DNA of 14,633 bases from SAR324 cluster bacterium (lineage in GTDB: Bacteria; SAR324; JACQKK01), in the NCBI GenBank assembly GCA_027296185.1, contig JAPUJL010000001.1, positions 1-14,633 on the forward strand. Reading direction: 5' to 3'. Positions 1-6,565 of the stretch are shown here, one piece after another (within the stretch, counting starts at the first letter, position 1; the number at the start of each line of letters is the position of its first letter). The notes beneath the pieces are model-generated. The model worked only from the letters and a program-made list of their open reading frames with translations. It was not told the origin of the DNA and searched no databases. The translations under genes and the position numbers were made by a program.

Positions 1-47
1 GCCCGCTTTCCGCTGACGTCGAGCCGGTCGACGGTCAACTTGCGCAT
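1..47 (-). CDS. pgk: Phosphoglycerate kinase, N-terminal fragment (cut by window edge)
   Basis: Only the first 15 codons are in the window, starting at the ATG at 47-45. They read MRKLTVDRLDVSGKR, which matches the usual opening of bacterial phosphoglycerate kinase (an M-K-L-T-[IV]-D-x-L-D-x-x-G-K-R pattern just before the substrate-binding VDFN segment). A GAGGAG ribosome binding site lies 6 nt before the ATG, supporting this start. The enzyme transfers phosphate from 1,3-bisphosphoglycerate to ADP in glycolysis, and runs in reverse in gluconeogenesis or the Calvin cycle. It is divergent from the GntR-type regulator gene. The identification rests on a short stretch, so it is probable and not certain. 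Confidence 0.62.
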   Translation of the reverse strand, partial: MRKLTVDRLDVSGKR

Positions 48-156
48 GAAGGGCTCCTCGCGAAACTTGGGGTGGGCGCTTCCAGGCGATTCCGTGTTGC
101 AATCCCAGCGGGCCGGGATATGCTGGAAGATTCATCGGCCAAGCCGGGAGCGCTCC

Positions 157-168
157 ATTCCGTGGAAT
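157..168. promoter_or_regulatory. Inverted repeat, candidate operator in the pgk/gntR divergent region
   Basis: ATTCC-GT-GGAAT is a perfect 5+5 dyad with a 2-nt centre. It lies about 40 nt upstream of the regulator gene and about 110 nt upstream of the pgk start. GntR-family dimers bind short dyads, often autoregulating from such a divergent spacer, so this is a candidate site. The repeat is visible in the sequence; its role is inference. The rest of the 160-bp spacer holds a TATAAC hexamer at 202-207 without a convincing -35. Confidence 0.35.
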
Positions 169-207
169 AGGGTGCGTTCGCGGCCAGGATTCAAATGATC
201 TTATAAC

Positions 208-1302
208 GTGCGGCGGGAAATGAGAAAAAAAGCGGTGAACGCAAAGCCCAAACCCTTGCACCTGGCGGTGGCCAAGGCACCCGAGGAGGATGAGGCGCTG
301 AACTCCGCCGGCGGACGGGGCATCGGCCTGGCCGGAGCCGAAGAGGACTATCGTCCGCCTCACTTCCTGATCAACAAGCAGTCCGCCGTGCCGCTCCACA
401 TCCAGCTCAAGGAGCAGGTGCGCTACGCGATCATGAGCGGGCATTACGAGGCGGGGAGCCCCCTGCCCTCGATCCGCGAGTTGACCGGCCAGTTGGGCAT
501 CCACCGCAACACGGTGCACCGGGTCTACCTGGAGTTACAGGCCAGTGGCCTGCTGGTTTCCCGGCCGGGGAAGGGCGTCTTCGTCAGCGAATCGCTCTCC
601 GATGCGATCTCCATCAAGGAGATCGAAGCCATCGAGGCGATGATCCACCAGTTTTTCGACAAGGCCAACCGGCTGGGGATCAACGCCATCACCCTGGGCA
701 GCCTCATCACCCAGCGCGCCCCGGGCTACGACACCCACCGGCCCACCGTGGGCTTCGTCGAATGCACGGCCCATCAATCTTCCGAATTCGCCCGGGACCT
801 CTCCGAGCAGTTCGGCGTGGCGATACAGGAAGTGCTCCTGGACGACCTGAGGGGCGGGCGGGCCAAGCTACCCCAGCATATGCGGCACCTGATCACCAGC
901 CTCTTCCACTTCGACGAGTTGCGGGAACTCACGTCCGGCCGGGAGGTTCGGGTCCATCCCGTGACCTACGACCTCCACTCGGCGACCCGCCGCGTCCTGC
1001 GCGAGCTGCCGCCGGAGCGGAAACTGGGATTCATCTGCCACGACGCCAACACGGAGGAGGTAATGGGGGCGGAGATCAAGGAGCGCGTGACCGAAGGCAT
1101 GTTCGTGGGCTGCGCCAATCTCGAGTCCCCCAAATTGGCGCTGGACCTGATCGGCCGCGTGGATACCGTCATCGTCACCGAGGCGGCCCAGCCGTTCTGC
1201 ATCGAGCACTGCACCCCCAGCCACGAGCTGATCGAGCTGCACTTCGCGCTCAGTCCCGCTTCGGTGGACAAGGTGGGCAAGGTCATCCGCTTCCAGCCCT
1301 GA
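208..1302 (+). CDS. GntR-family transcriptional regulator with a PBP-like sensor domain
   Basis: Residues about 60-127 form a GntR winged helix: the VPLHIQLKEQV opening helix, LPSIRELTGQLGIHRNTVHRVY as helix-turn-helix, and a GLLVSRPGKGVFV wing. This is the arrangement of the YtrA-type and short GntR regulators. The first 55 residues are a polar, probably disordered extension. Residues about 178-355 alternate strands and helices (PTVGFVEC, KLGFICHDA, VDTVIVTEA), suggesting a Rossmann-like or periplasmic-binding-protein-like effector domain and not UTRA or FCD. The ligand is unknown. The start is uncertain: GTG at 208 gives 364 residues, but TATAAC ends directly before it, so ATG 220 or GTG 235 are also possible; none has a clear ribosome binding site. 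The divergent position beside pgk suggests, but does not show, control of central carbon metabolism. Confidence 0.82.
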   Translation: MRREMRKKAVNAKPKPLHLAVAKAPEEDEALNSAGGRGIGLAGAEEDYRPPHFLINKQSAVPLHIQLKEQVRYAIMSGHYEAGSPLPSIRELTGQLGIHRNTVHRVYLELQASGLLVSRPGKGVFVSESLSDAISIKEIEAIEAMIHQFFDKANRLGINAITLGSLITQRAPGYDTHRPTVGFVECTAHQSSEFARDLSEQFGVAIQEVLLDDLRGGRAKLPQHMRHLITSLFHFDELRELTSGREVRVHPVTYDLHSATRRVLRELPPERKLGFICHDANTEEVMGAEIKERVTEGMFVGCANLESPKLALDLIGRVDTVIVTEAAQPFCIEHCTPSHELIELHFALSPASVDKVGKVIRFQP

Positions 1303-1308
1303 CGCCGA

Positions 1309-1333
1309 ATCCCGCCTGGCCGCGGGATCTTTT
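1309..1333 (+). terminator. Intrinsic terminator of the GntR-type gene
   Basis: ATCCCGC (1309-1315) pairs with GCGGGAT (1322-1328) across a 6-nt loop, followed at once by CTTTT. It begins 7 nt after the regulator stop codon. It lies between this gene and the convergent fliI end and would stop transcription running antisense into the flagellar operon. Confidence 0.8.
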
Positions 1334-1383
1334 CGGCGCACCGGACCTGACCGCTCGTTCACTCTGGGTTTTCGGAACCGGGG

Positions 1384-2766
1384 CTACGCCCGGGAGTCGG
1401 GATAGTCGGAGACCAACTCCTGCAGCCGCGCCTCGGCTTCCTCCAGGCTGGCGGCCGTTTCGATGGGCTGCTTGATATAATCGTAGATGTCGTCGATCTT
1501 GCCCAGGGCATAATCGATGCGGGGGTTGCTGCCGTGGATGTAGGCGCCGATGTTGATCAGGTCCTCGGCTTCCTGGTAGGTGCCCAGCGTCGTCACGAAG
1601 TGCTGGGCGTCCCGTTTGTGAGATTCCGGGATCACGTCGCCCATGACCCGGCTCGTGGAACCCAGGACGTCCACCGCCGGATACTGGCCCCGGGAGGCCA
1701 TCTCGCGGGACAGGTAAATATGGCCGTCCACGACGGAGCGCACCGCGTCGGCGATGGGCTCGTTGGGATCGTCCCCTTCCACCAGCACCGTGAAGAACCC
1801 GGTGATCGATCCCCCCGACGCGGTCATCCCGGCCCGCTCCAGCAGCCGGGGGAGATGGGCGAAGACCGACGGGGGATAGCCCTTGGTGGTGGGCGGCTCC
1901 CCCGCGGAAAGGCCGATTTCCCGTTGGGCCATGGCGAAGCGGGTGATGGAATCCATCATGAACAGCACGTCCTTGTCCTGATTGCGGAAATAACCCGCGA
2001 TCGTCAGCGCCAGATACGCGGCCCGGGTGCGGATGAGGGGCGGCTGATCGGACGTGGCCACGACCATCACGGAGCGCTCGAGCCCCTTTTCGCCCAACTC
2101 CCGCTCGATGAACTCCCGCACCTCCCGTCCGCGCTCCCCGATCATGGCGATGACGTTCACGTCGGCCTTGGTGTGGCGGGCCATCATGCCGAGCAGGACC
2201 GATTTGCCGACCCCCGATCCGGACATGATGCCGACGCGCTGGCCCTTGCCGCAGGTGAGCAGGCCGTTGATCGCCCGCACCCCCACGTCGATCGGCTCCT
2301 GGATGCGACGCCGGTGCAGGGGGTTGATCGGATCGGAGTAGATGGCCATCTCGTGGGACAGCACCAACTCGCCCTTGCCGTCGATGGGCCGCCCCAGGCC
2401 GTCCAGCACCCGCCCCAGCATGTCGTCGCCCACCCGCACCCGCGGCGGGCGGTCCTCCGGGATCACGCGGCAGCGCGGCCCGACGCTGGATATATAGCCC
2501 AAGGTCATCAGCAGAATACGGTCGTGCTTGAAGCCGACCACCTCCGCCATCACCCGTTCCCCGGTATCCGGGTTGTACACGGTGCACAGGCTGCCCACGG
2601 CGCTGCCCGGATTGTAGGCCTCGATCACCTCGCCCACCATTTGAATCACCTTCCCCTGGCGGCGGATGGTCTTGGTGCCCTGAATGCCGTCGCGGTAGGC
2701 CGCGAAGTGTTCCAGGTGCTCCGGGTAGAACTCGTTAACGATCTTCGGAGGGCTCTGCTGCGTCAT
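1384..2766 (-). CDS. fliI: Flagellar protein export ATPase FliI
   Basis: FliI is the cytoplasmic hexameric ATPase that docks at the base of the flagellar export gate and releases substrates from their chaperones. The 460-residue product has the F1-beta-like core: Walker A GSGVGKS near residues 183-189, the GERGREV segment near 210-216, Walker B VLFMMDS near 267-273, and the diagnostic flagellar/T3SS ATPase stretch QREIGLSAGEPPTTKGYPPS (281-300). Length is slightly above the usual 435-450. The ATG at 2766 lies inside the end of fliH, giving a 32-bp overlap and probable translational coupling. It is the last gene of the fliF-fliH-fliI unit; fliJ, its common downstream partner, is not present here. 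There is no clear terminator before the convergent regulator gene other than that gene's own. Confidence 0.97.
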   Translation of the reverse strand: MTQQSPPKIVNEFYPEHLEHFAAYRDGIQGTKTIRRQGKVIQMVGEVIEAYNPGSAVGSLCTVYNPDTGERVMAEVVGFKHDRILLMTLGYISSVGPRCRVIPEDRPPRVRVGDDMLGRVLDGLGRPIDGKGELVLSHEMAIYSDPINPLHRRRIQEPIDVGVRAINGLLTCGKGQRVGIMSGSGVGKSVLLGMMARHTKADVNVIAMIGERGREVREFIERELGEKGLERSVMVVATSDQPPLIRTRAAYLALTIAGYFRNQDKDVLFMMDSITRFAMAQREIGLSAGEPPTTKGYPPSVFAHLPRLLERAGMTASGGSITGFFTVLVEGDDPNEPIADAVRSVVDGHIYLSREMASRGQYPAVDVLGSTSRVMGDVIPESHKRDAQHFVTTLGTYQEAEDLINIGAYIHGSNPRIDYALGKIDDIYDYIKQPIETAASLEEAEARLQELVSDYPDSRA

Positions 2767-3814
2767 CGGGGGCTTCGCTCTTTGCTGCGGCGGGAGGGGA
2801 GGGCGCCGTATCGTCGGTGTCGTTTCGGGGCGCGGTGGAGACCGGGCGCTTTACCACGACCGTTTCACGCTCGGCGAGGGATTGGTTCAGCAGGTTATCC
2901 AGGTAGTGGAACTGGTTCTGGAAAGTCAGGTCGATCACTTCCCGGTCGGTTTCGATCTGAATGTTGCCCGGCGCCAGGTCCGGCTTGGCGCGGAAGGTGA
3001 GGGCCTGATCCTCGTCGACGAAGCGCTCCAGGCTGGGCCGCGCCGTCTGGGCGAACTGGTAGTCCTCGGGATTCAGCCAGATGCGGAACTGACCGTGCCC
3101 CTCCATGGTGGAGAGCGTCTTGGCCAGCAGGTTCCAGATGGCCTTCTTGTTCAGCTTGAGTTCCTGCATCAGCACCTTCTTGGCCATCAGCACGGCCAGA
3201 CGGATGCTGTCCTTCTCGGCGTAGTAGGCCACCTGCGTCCGGAACTGCTCCAGTTCCAACAGGATCGCCTCGATGTGCTCCAGGTAGGGGGCGGCTTCCT
3301 CATAGCGGGCCTGCATGCCCGCCTCCTTGCCCGCCCCGAGGCCCTCCTGCCGGGCCTGCTCGCGGATTTCGCCCACATGCTCCTGGGCCGAGTCGATCAT
3401 CCGTTCGGTCTCCTGTTCGGCCTCTTCCTTGACTTTGCGGGCTTCCTCGTAGCGCAGTTCCGCTTCCCGGTTCAGCTCCTCCACTTCCTTGCGGATTTGG
3501 GAGACGTAAAGCTCGGCTTCCTCCTGAATGCTGGCCGCGTAGTTCTCCGCGTTGCTGAGCAGGGTGTTCTCGCGGAGAAACTTGATCGAAGCGAAGTCCG
3601 GCCCACTCGCGGCGCCCCCGCCGGCGGACGCTGCTCCCTCGCCGAAGTCCTCGGCGGCGAAGCCCTGGGCCTCCGGCAATCCGGCGGGCACCAGCTCCGA
3701 CCCGGCGCCGCCATAGGCCCCGTCCTCGGCGCTGGCCGGCAGATCGGCACCGGAGCTGCGGTCCAGGCTCGGCGCCGACCAATCGTCGTACTTGAACGCG
3801 GAAAAATCTACCAT
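2735..3814 (-). CDS. fliH: Flagellar assembly protein FliH (export ATPase stator)
   Basis: FliH is the peripheral stalk-like protein that holds FliI at the C-ring and export gate. The 359-residue product has an acidic, Gly/Ala-rich N-terminal region, a long charged coiled coil (about 85-170), and a C-terminal globular part (about 180-312) with the family's LAVLMAKKVL helix and IRLNP-like RIWLNPED segment. A Trp at residue 12 sits in an FKYDDW motif; N-terminal tryptophans of enterobacterial FliH bind FlhA. The protein is longer than typical FliH (about 230-270) because of the N-terminal extension and a 40-residue Pro/Ala/Asp-rich tail after LNQSLAERE. The ATG at 3814 has a GAGG site 5 nt upstream. 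It lies between fliF (45-bp gap) and fliI (overlapping). The call rests on context as well as weakly conserved sequence. Confidence 0.92.
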   Translation of the reverse strand: MVDFSAFKYDDWSAPSLDRSSGADLPASAEDGAYGGAGSELVPAGLPEAQGFAAEDFGEGAASAGGGAASGPDFASIKFLRENTLLSNAENYAASIQEEAELYVSQIRKEVEELNREAELRYEEARKVKEEAEQETERMIDSAQEHVGEIREQARQEGLGAGKEAGMQARYEEAAPYLEHIEAILLELEQFRTQVAYYAEKDSIRLAVLMAKKVLMQELKLNKKAIWNLLAKTLSTMEGHGQFRIWLNPEDYQFAQTARPSLERFVDEDQALTFRAKPDLAPGNIQIETDREVIDLTFQNQFHYLDNLLNQSLAERETVVVKRPVSTAPRNDTDDTAPSPPAAAKSEAPDDAAEPSEDR

Positions 3815-3830
3815 GATGCCCTCGGCGAGG

Positions 3831-3852
3831 CGGGGCCCGCGGAGGGGCCCCG
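3831..3852 (-). other. Very stable hairpin in the fliF-fliH spacer
   Basis: CGGGGCCC and GGGCCCCG form a perfect 8-bp all-GC stem with a 6-nt loop. It fills half of the 45-bp gap between the fliF stop and the fliH start. There is no U-tract, so it is not a standard intrinsic terminator. A role in mRNA processing, 3' protection of fliF, or modulating translation of fliH is possible. In most flagellar operons fliG occupies this position. Confidence 0.6.
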
Positions 3853-3859
3853 GTGACGG

Positions 3860-5491
3860 TTACCGCTTCTCGCGCAGCCAGTTGCGGATCATCGATGCCG
3901 TGGTGAGAGGATCGGCGCGGGCCATCTCGATGATCTTTTCGCGCGGCGGAATACCGGCAGCCTCGCGGGTGGTGGGGATTTCCAGCTCCTCGCCTTCCAG
4001 CTCGCCAATGGTGGCGGGCAGGCCCATTAAGAGGTCCAGATCCTCCGGCTTGGCGCTCAGCCTTTGCACCATAGGCCGAATTACAAAGAGGATCAACGCC
4101 AGCAGGCCCACGCCCAGGAAGGTGAAGCGCAGGATATCCAGCATGAAATCCCGCGCGCGGGTGGTCTGCTCGATCTCCCGGCTGATGTCTTCTTCCAGGG
4201 GTGCCTGGAACTGCATGTTGATCACTTCCACCGTGTCGCCCCGCGTCTCGTTATACCCCACCGCCGCGCGCACGAGGCGGGTGAAATGGGTCAGCTCGTC
4301 GGTGCTCCATTCCCGCCATTGCCGCGTGGCCTGCCCGCTTTCCGGGTCCACCAGGCGGCGGTACTTGCCGTCCACCAGCACCGACACGCTAAGCCGCTTG
4401 ATCGAGCCCACCGCCGGCTCGCTCACCACGGTCTTGCGGCTGTTCTCGAAGTTCCGCGTCTCGCTGGTGCGGGAGAGCTGGGAGACATTGGCTATTTCGC
4501 TTGCCCCGGCCTGGGTTTCGGGCAGGTTACTGATCACGCCCGGAATGCCCACCGGGATGGAGCGGGTGCCGGTGGAATCCTCGGTCTCGGTCTGCTCGCT
4601 GCGTACCACCGATCCGTCCGGATCGAACAACTCCTCGGTCGTGGTGATTCGGTCGAAGGACATATCCACCGTCACGCGGGCCCGCACCCGGTCCGGTCCG
4701 ACGACCGGTTCCAGTTGATTCAGGATGTTGCGCTCCAAGGCACGCTCCACGGCCCGCATGTGGGTGAGCTGGTCGCCGATTCGGCCCGCGGCGGTTTCGT
4801 CCCCGATTCCCTGGCTGAGCATCTTGCCGGAGGTGTCGACGACGACCACGTTGTTCTTGTCCAGTCCCTCGACGGAATTCGCCACCAGAAAGGCGATGGT
4901 CAGCACCTCCTTGCTGTCCATCTCGGTGCCGGCCTGGGTCTCCACCACCACCGCGGCGGTGGGCTTCTCCTCGTCGCGCAGGAACAGGCTCTTCTTGGGC
5001 AGGGCCAGGCTGACCTTGGCCGACCGCACCGTACGCAACATTCCGATCAGTCGGGCCAGCTCGCCTTCCAGGGCGATACGGAACTTAACCTGCTGCTGAA
5101 ACTCGGTTTCGCCGATCCCCGTGCTGCCCACGAACAGGTCGACGAATCCCATGCCGCCACCGAGGGTCACCCGCTCGCCGGCCAGAACCAGCCGGGATTC
5201 ATCGGCTAGCCCGGCGGGCACCATGATGGAGCGGCCGCCCGGTCCGACCAAGGTGATAATCTGGCTCTTGTCCAGCGTTTCCCGCACGGTCGCCGCATCC
5301 TCCGGAGAGATGTTGGTGAACAGCGGCACCCAGCTTTCCCGGTTGGCGAGGTAGATCAGGGAAATCATCCCGATCACCACCAACCCGAGAATGGAGAACA
5401 GCGCGATGCGCTTCCCCATCGTGAGGGATTCGAAAAAGGTTTGGAATTGGGCGCGAATATCGCCCAATAGGCTTGCCGTGTCCTCGGCCAT
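3860..5491 (-). CDS. fliF: Flagellar MS-ring protein FliF
   Basis: FliF forms the inner-membrane MS ring that houses the export gate and carries the FliG rotor. The 543-residue product has TM1 at about 28-48, periplasmic ring-building motif domains (SWVPLFTNISPEDAATVRE near 53-71, then MGFVDLFVGSTGIGETEFQQ near 114-133), a variable beta-collar region (about 280-360), and TM2 at about 454-473. The cytoplasmic tail ends ARADPLTTASMIRNWLREK, the conserved helix that binds the FliG N-terminus. The ATG at 5491 is chosen over a TTG 33 nt upstream because GGGAG sits 6 nt before it. It heads a fliF-fliH-fliI unit with its own sigma-54 promoter; fliG is missing although the FliG-binding tail is intact. 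Confidence 0.97.
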   Translation of the reverse strand: MAEDTASLLGDIRAQFQTFFESLTMGKRIALFSILGLVVIGMISLIYLANRESWVPLFTNISPEDAATVRETLDKSQIITLVGPGGRSIMVPAGLADESRLVLAGERVTLGGGMGFVDLFVGSTGIGETEFQQQVKFRIALEGELARLIGMLRTVRSAKVSLALPKKSLFLRDEEKPTAAVVVETQAGTEMDSKEVLTIAFLVANSVEGLDKNNVVVVDTSGKMLSQGIGDETAAGRIGDQLTHMRAVERALERNILNQLEPVVGPDRVRARVTVDMSFDRITTTEELFDPDGSVVRSEQTETEDSTGTRSIPVGIPGVISNLPETQAGASEIANVSQLSRTSETRNFENSRKTVVSEPAVGSIKRLSVSVLVDGKYRRLVDPESGQATRQWREWSTDELTHFTRLVRAAVGYNETRGDTVEVINMQFQAPLEEDISREIEQTTRARDFMLDILRFTFLGVGLLALILFVIRPMVQRLSAKPEDLDLLMGLPATIGELEGEELEIPTTREAAGIPPREKIIEMARADPLTTASMIRNWLREKR

Positions 5492-5599
5492 GGTGTGCTC
5501 CCGCCCGATGGGGTGTTCGTCCAATGAACGCGGGGCGATCGAATCGCCACCGTCTGCCGTCGCGTGCGCCGCCCGGATGATGCGAGTGTCCGGGCGCCT

Positions 5600-5617
5600 G
5601 GCCGGTGCCTACCGGCC
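5600..5617 (-). other. Hairpin in the fliF 5' leader
   Basis: GGCCGGT and ACCGGCC form a perfect 7-bp stem with a 4-nt loop, roughly 30-47 nt into the predicted 155-nt fliF leader. It does not match any riboswitch class I recognise. It could affect stability or translation of fliF mRNA; this is inference from the fold only. Confidence 0.45.
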
Positions 5618-5657
5618 TCACGCGGCCTCGGCAGTCAATTGATGCTGAAGGGAGAAA

Positions 5658-5673
5658 AGCAAGGAACGTTCCA
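5658..5673 (-). promoter_or_regulatory. Sigma-54 (RpoN) promoter of fliF-fliH-fliI
   Basis: The minus strand reads TGGAACGTTCCTTGCT. GG (5672-5671) and GC (5660-5659) are separated by exactly 10 nt, and all but one position agree with the TGGCACG-N4-TTGCW consensus. The predicted start of transcription is near 5647, leaving a leader of about 155 nt before the fliF ATG. The element also contains a perfect 10-bp palindrome (GGAACGTTCC). RpoN promoters need an AAA+ enhancer-binding activator of the FleQ/FlrC/FlbD kind, which is not in this window. Confidence 0.78.
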
Positions 5674-5680
5674 AACCCCC

Positions 5681-5698
5681 GAGGAGCGGGCGCTCCTC
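5681..5698 (-). terminator. Terminator-like hairpin between fliE and fliF
   Basis: GAGGAGC and GCTCCTC form a 7-bp stem with a 4-nt loop, followed on the minus strand by GGGGGTTTGG. The T-run is short, so it is a weak terminator at best. It lies about 45 nt after the fliE stop and directly upstream of the fliF sigma-54 element, as expected of a boundary between two transcription units. Confidence 0.42.
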
Positions 5699-5744
5699 TG
5701 CGGGGATCGGAAATTCAGTAATGATTCGAGAGGTCTATCGCGGG

Positions 5745-6035
5745 CTAGAATTGCATCCGCGTGATCTCGTGGTAGGCGTTGATGAGCTTGGAGCGGATTT
5801 GGAGCAGCAGTTCGAGGGAAATCCCTGCCTTCTCCATGGCGATCATGGTGCCGTGAATGTCCTTGTTGTTGGTGGTGGCAAATTCTTCCACCTTGCGTCC
5901 CGCTTCCAATTGCATCCGGTTCACTTCGTCCAGCATCGACTGGAAGGATTGCCCCAACTGCTCGACCAGGTTGGCGGTGGGCCCCGGGTCGCGTTGCCCG
6001 TGCAGGGCGGCGGGATTCAAGTGGTCGATTCTCAT
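5745..6035 (-). CDS. fliE: Flagellar hook-basal body complex protein FliE
   Basis: FliE is the first rod-side protein exported; it joins the MS ring and export gate to the FlgB/FlgC proximal rod. The 96-residue product has family length. It shows the conserved first helix (SFQSMLDEVNRMQLEA, about 30-45) and the C-terminal signature TMIAMEKAGISLELLLQIRS-KLINAYHEITRMQF (63-96). The ATG at 6035 follows TGAGG, in which the TGA is the stop of the upstream gene and GAGG the ribosome binding site, so the two genes are tightly coupled. It shares the sigma-54 promoter at 6486-6502 with that gene. A 220-bp spacer with a terminator-like hairpin and a new promoter separates it from fliF, an uncommon break. 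Confidence 0.96.
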   Translation of the reverse strand: MRIDHLNPAALHGQRDPGPTANLVEQLGQSFQSMLDEVNRMQLEAGRKVEEFATTNNKDIHGTMIAMEKAGISLELLLQIRSKLINAYHEITRMQF

Positions 6036-6041
6036 GACGCC

Positions 6042-6341
6042 TCAGGATTTATCCGAGTTGGCAATGTTCTGATACAGTTGCGAAAGTACCTGCTTGGACT
6101 TCATTAAATCCTCGAACATCTTGTTGGCCGTGCGGAGCTCCTCCTGGATCGAAGCCACCTTGGCGGCGCCCTCCGTTGCCGCCGGGCCGGTGAGGTTCTT
6201 CTGCACGCTGTCCATGCGCGCCACCTCGCTGGCGAGGGTCTGCTCGAACGGCCGCTCCGCCGTGGTCTCCTTGGGAGCCTGGCGTTCGGCGGGCCGCTGC
6301 CCGCCAACGGGCCGGATATTCTGGAGCTTGATCTCGTCCAT
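6042..6341 (-). CDS. FliE-like small protein, candidate FliE paralogue or inner-rod-like protein
   Basis: A 99-residue protein lies 6 nt upstream of fliE in the same transcript. I do not recognise it as a named family. Compared with the neighbouring FliE, residues 32-43 (FEQTLASEVARM) match FliE 31-41 (FQSMLDEVNRM) with one gap, and residues 77-93 match FliE 75-91 at E, L, L, Y and I; the distance from the shared Met to the shared Glu is 34 residues in both. Residues 1-30 are Pro/Gln/Arg-rich and probably disordered, as in exported rod proteins. No signal peptide, membrane segment or Cys is seen. The ATG at 6341 has only a weak ribosome binding site but is the first codon downstream of a clear sigma-54 promoter. 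Inference: an exported, FliE-like junction or rod component. Alternatively it is a small chaperone. Confidence 0.8.
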   Translation of the reverse strand: MDEIKLQNIRPVGGQRPAERQAPKETTAERPFEQTLASEVARMDSVQKNLTGPAATEGAAKVASIQEELRTANKMFEDLMKSKQVLSQLYQNIANSDKS

Positions 6342-6485
6342 GGCGTTATCGTCTTCGGTCGCCGAAGATCACGATGAGCCGGGCTTTGCGTGCCGAAAGG
6401 TTTCCGCTTGACTGGCCGGTCTCGTTGCTCGAATCCTCGATCGATTTGCCGACTGAGTGGCTCTCAAGATTAAGAATAAAGTTAA

Positions 6486-6502
6486 TGCAAGTTGCTTGCC
6501 GG
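6486..6502 (-). promoter_or_regulatory. Sigma-54 (RpoN) promoter of the fliE-like gene and fliE
   Basis: The minus strand reads CCGGCAAGCAACTTGCA. GG (6500-6499) and GC (6488-6487) are exactly 10 nt apart, with the TTGCA -12 box intact and only the T of TGG and the C of CACG changed. The predicted start is near 6475, giving a leader of about 130 nt. It lies in the 224-bp gap after flgC, which otherwise holds no convincing gene. Confidence 0.8.
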
Positions 6503-6565
6503 TTACTCGGATGGCGGGGCCGGGAAATGATCGAAATCCGCCGCACCGATTCATTCTAAATCGAA

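Noticed and set aside
1534..3000. Long open frames on the plus strand opposite fliI/fliH (also 4064-5209 opposite fliF and 9958-11310 opposite nnr)
   Set aside because: They are antisense shadows of well-identified genes in GC-rich DNA; their translations are His/Arg/Gly-rich with no recognisable domain.
5500..5657. Riboswitch (for example c-di-GMP) in the fliF leader
   Set aside because: Hairpins are present, but none of the conserved GEMM core sequence is seen.
5525..5744. Plus-strand small frames in the fliE-fliF spacer (5391-5642, 5564-5764)
   Set aside because: They overlap the ends of fliF or fliE in antisense, have no recognisable product, and the spacer holds a promoter, hairpins and leader.
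6342..6565. Small frames (about 60-66 codons) in the flgC to fliE-like gap
   Set aside because: Translations show no bias of real proteins, they lack ribosome binding sites, and the region is better explained as promoter and leader.
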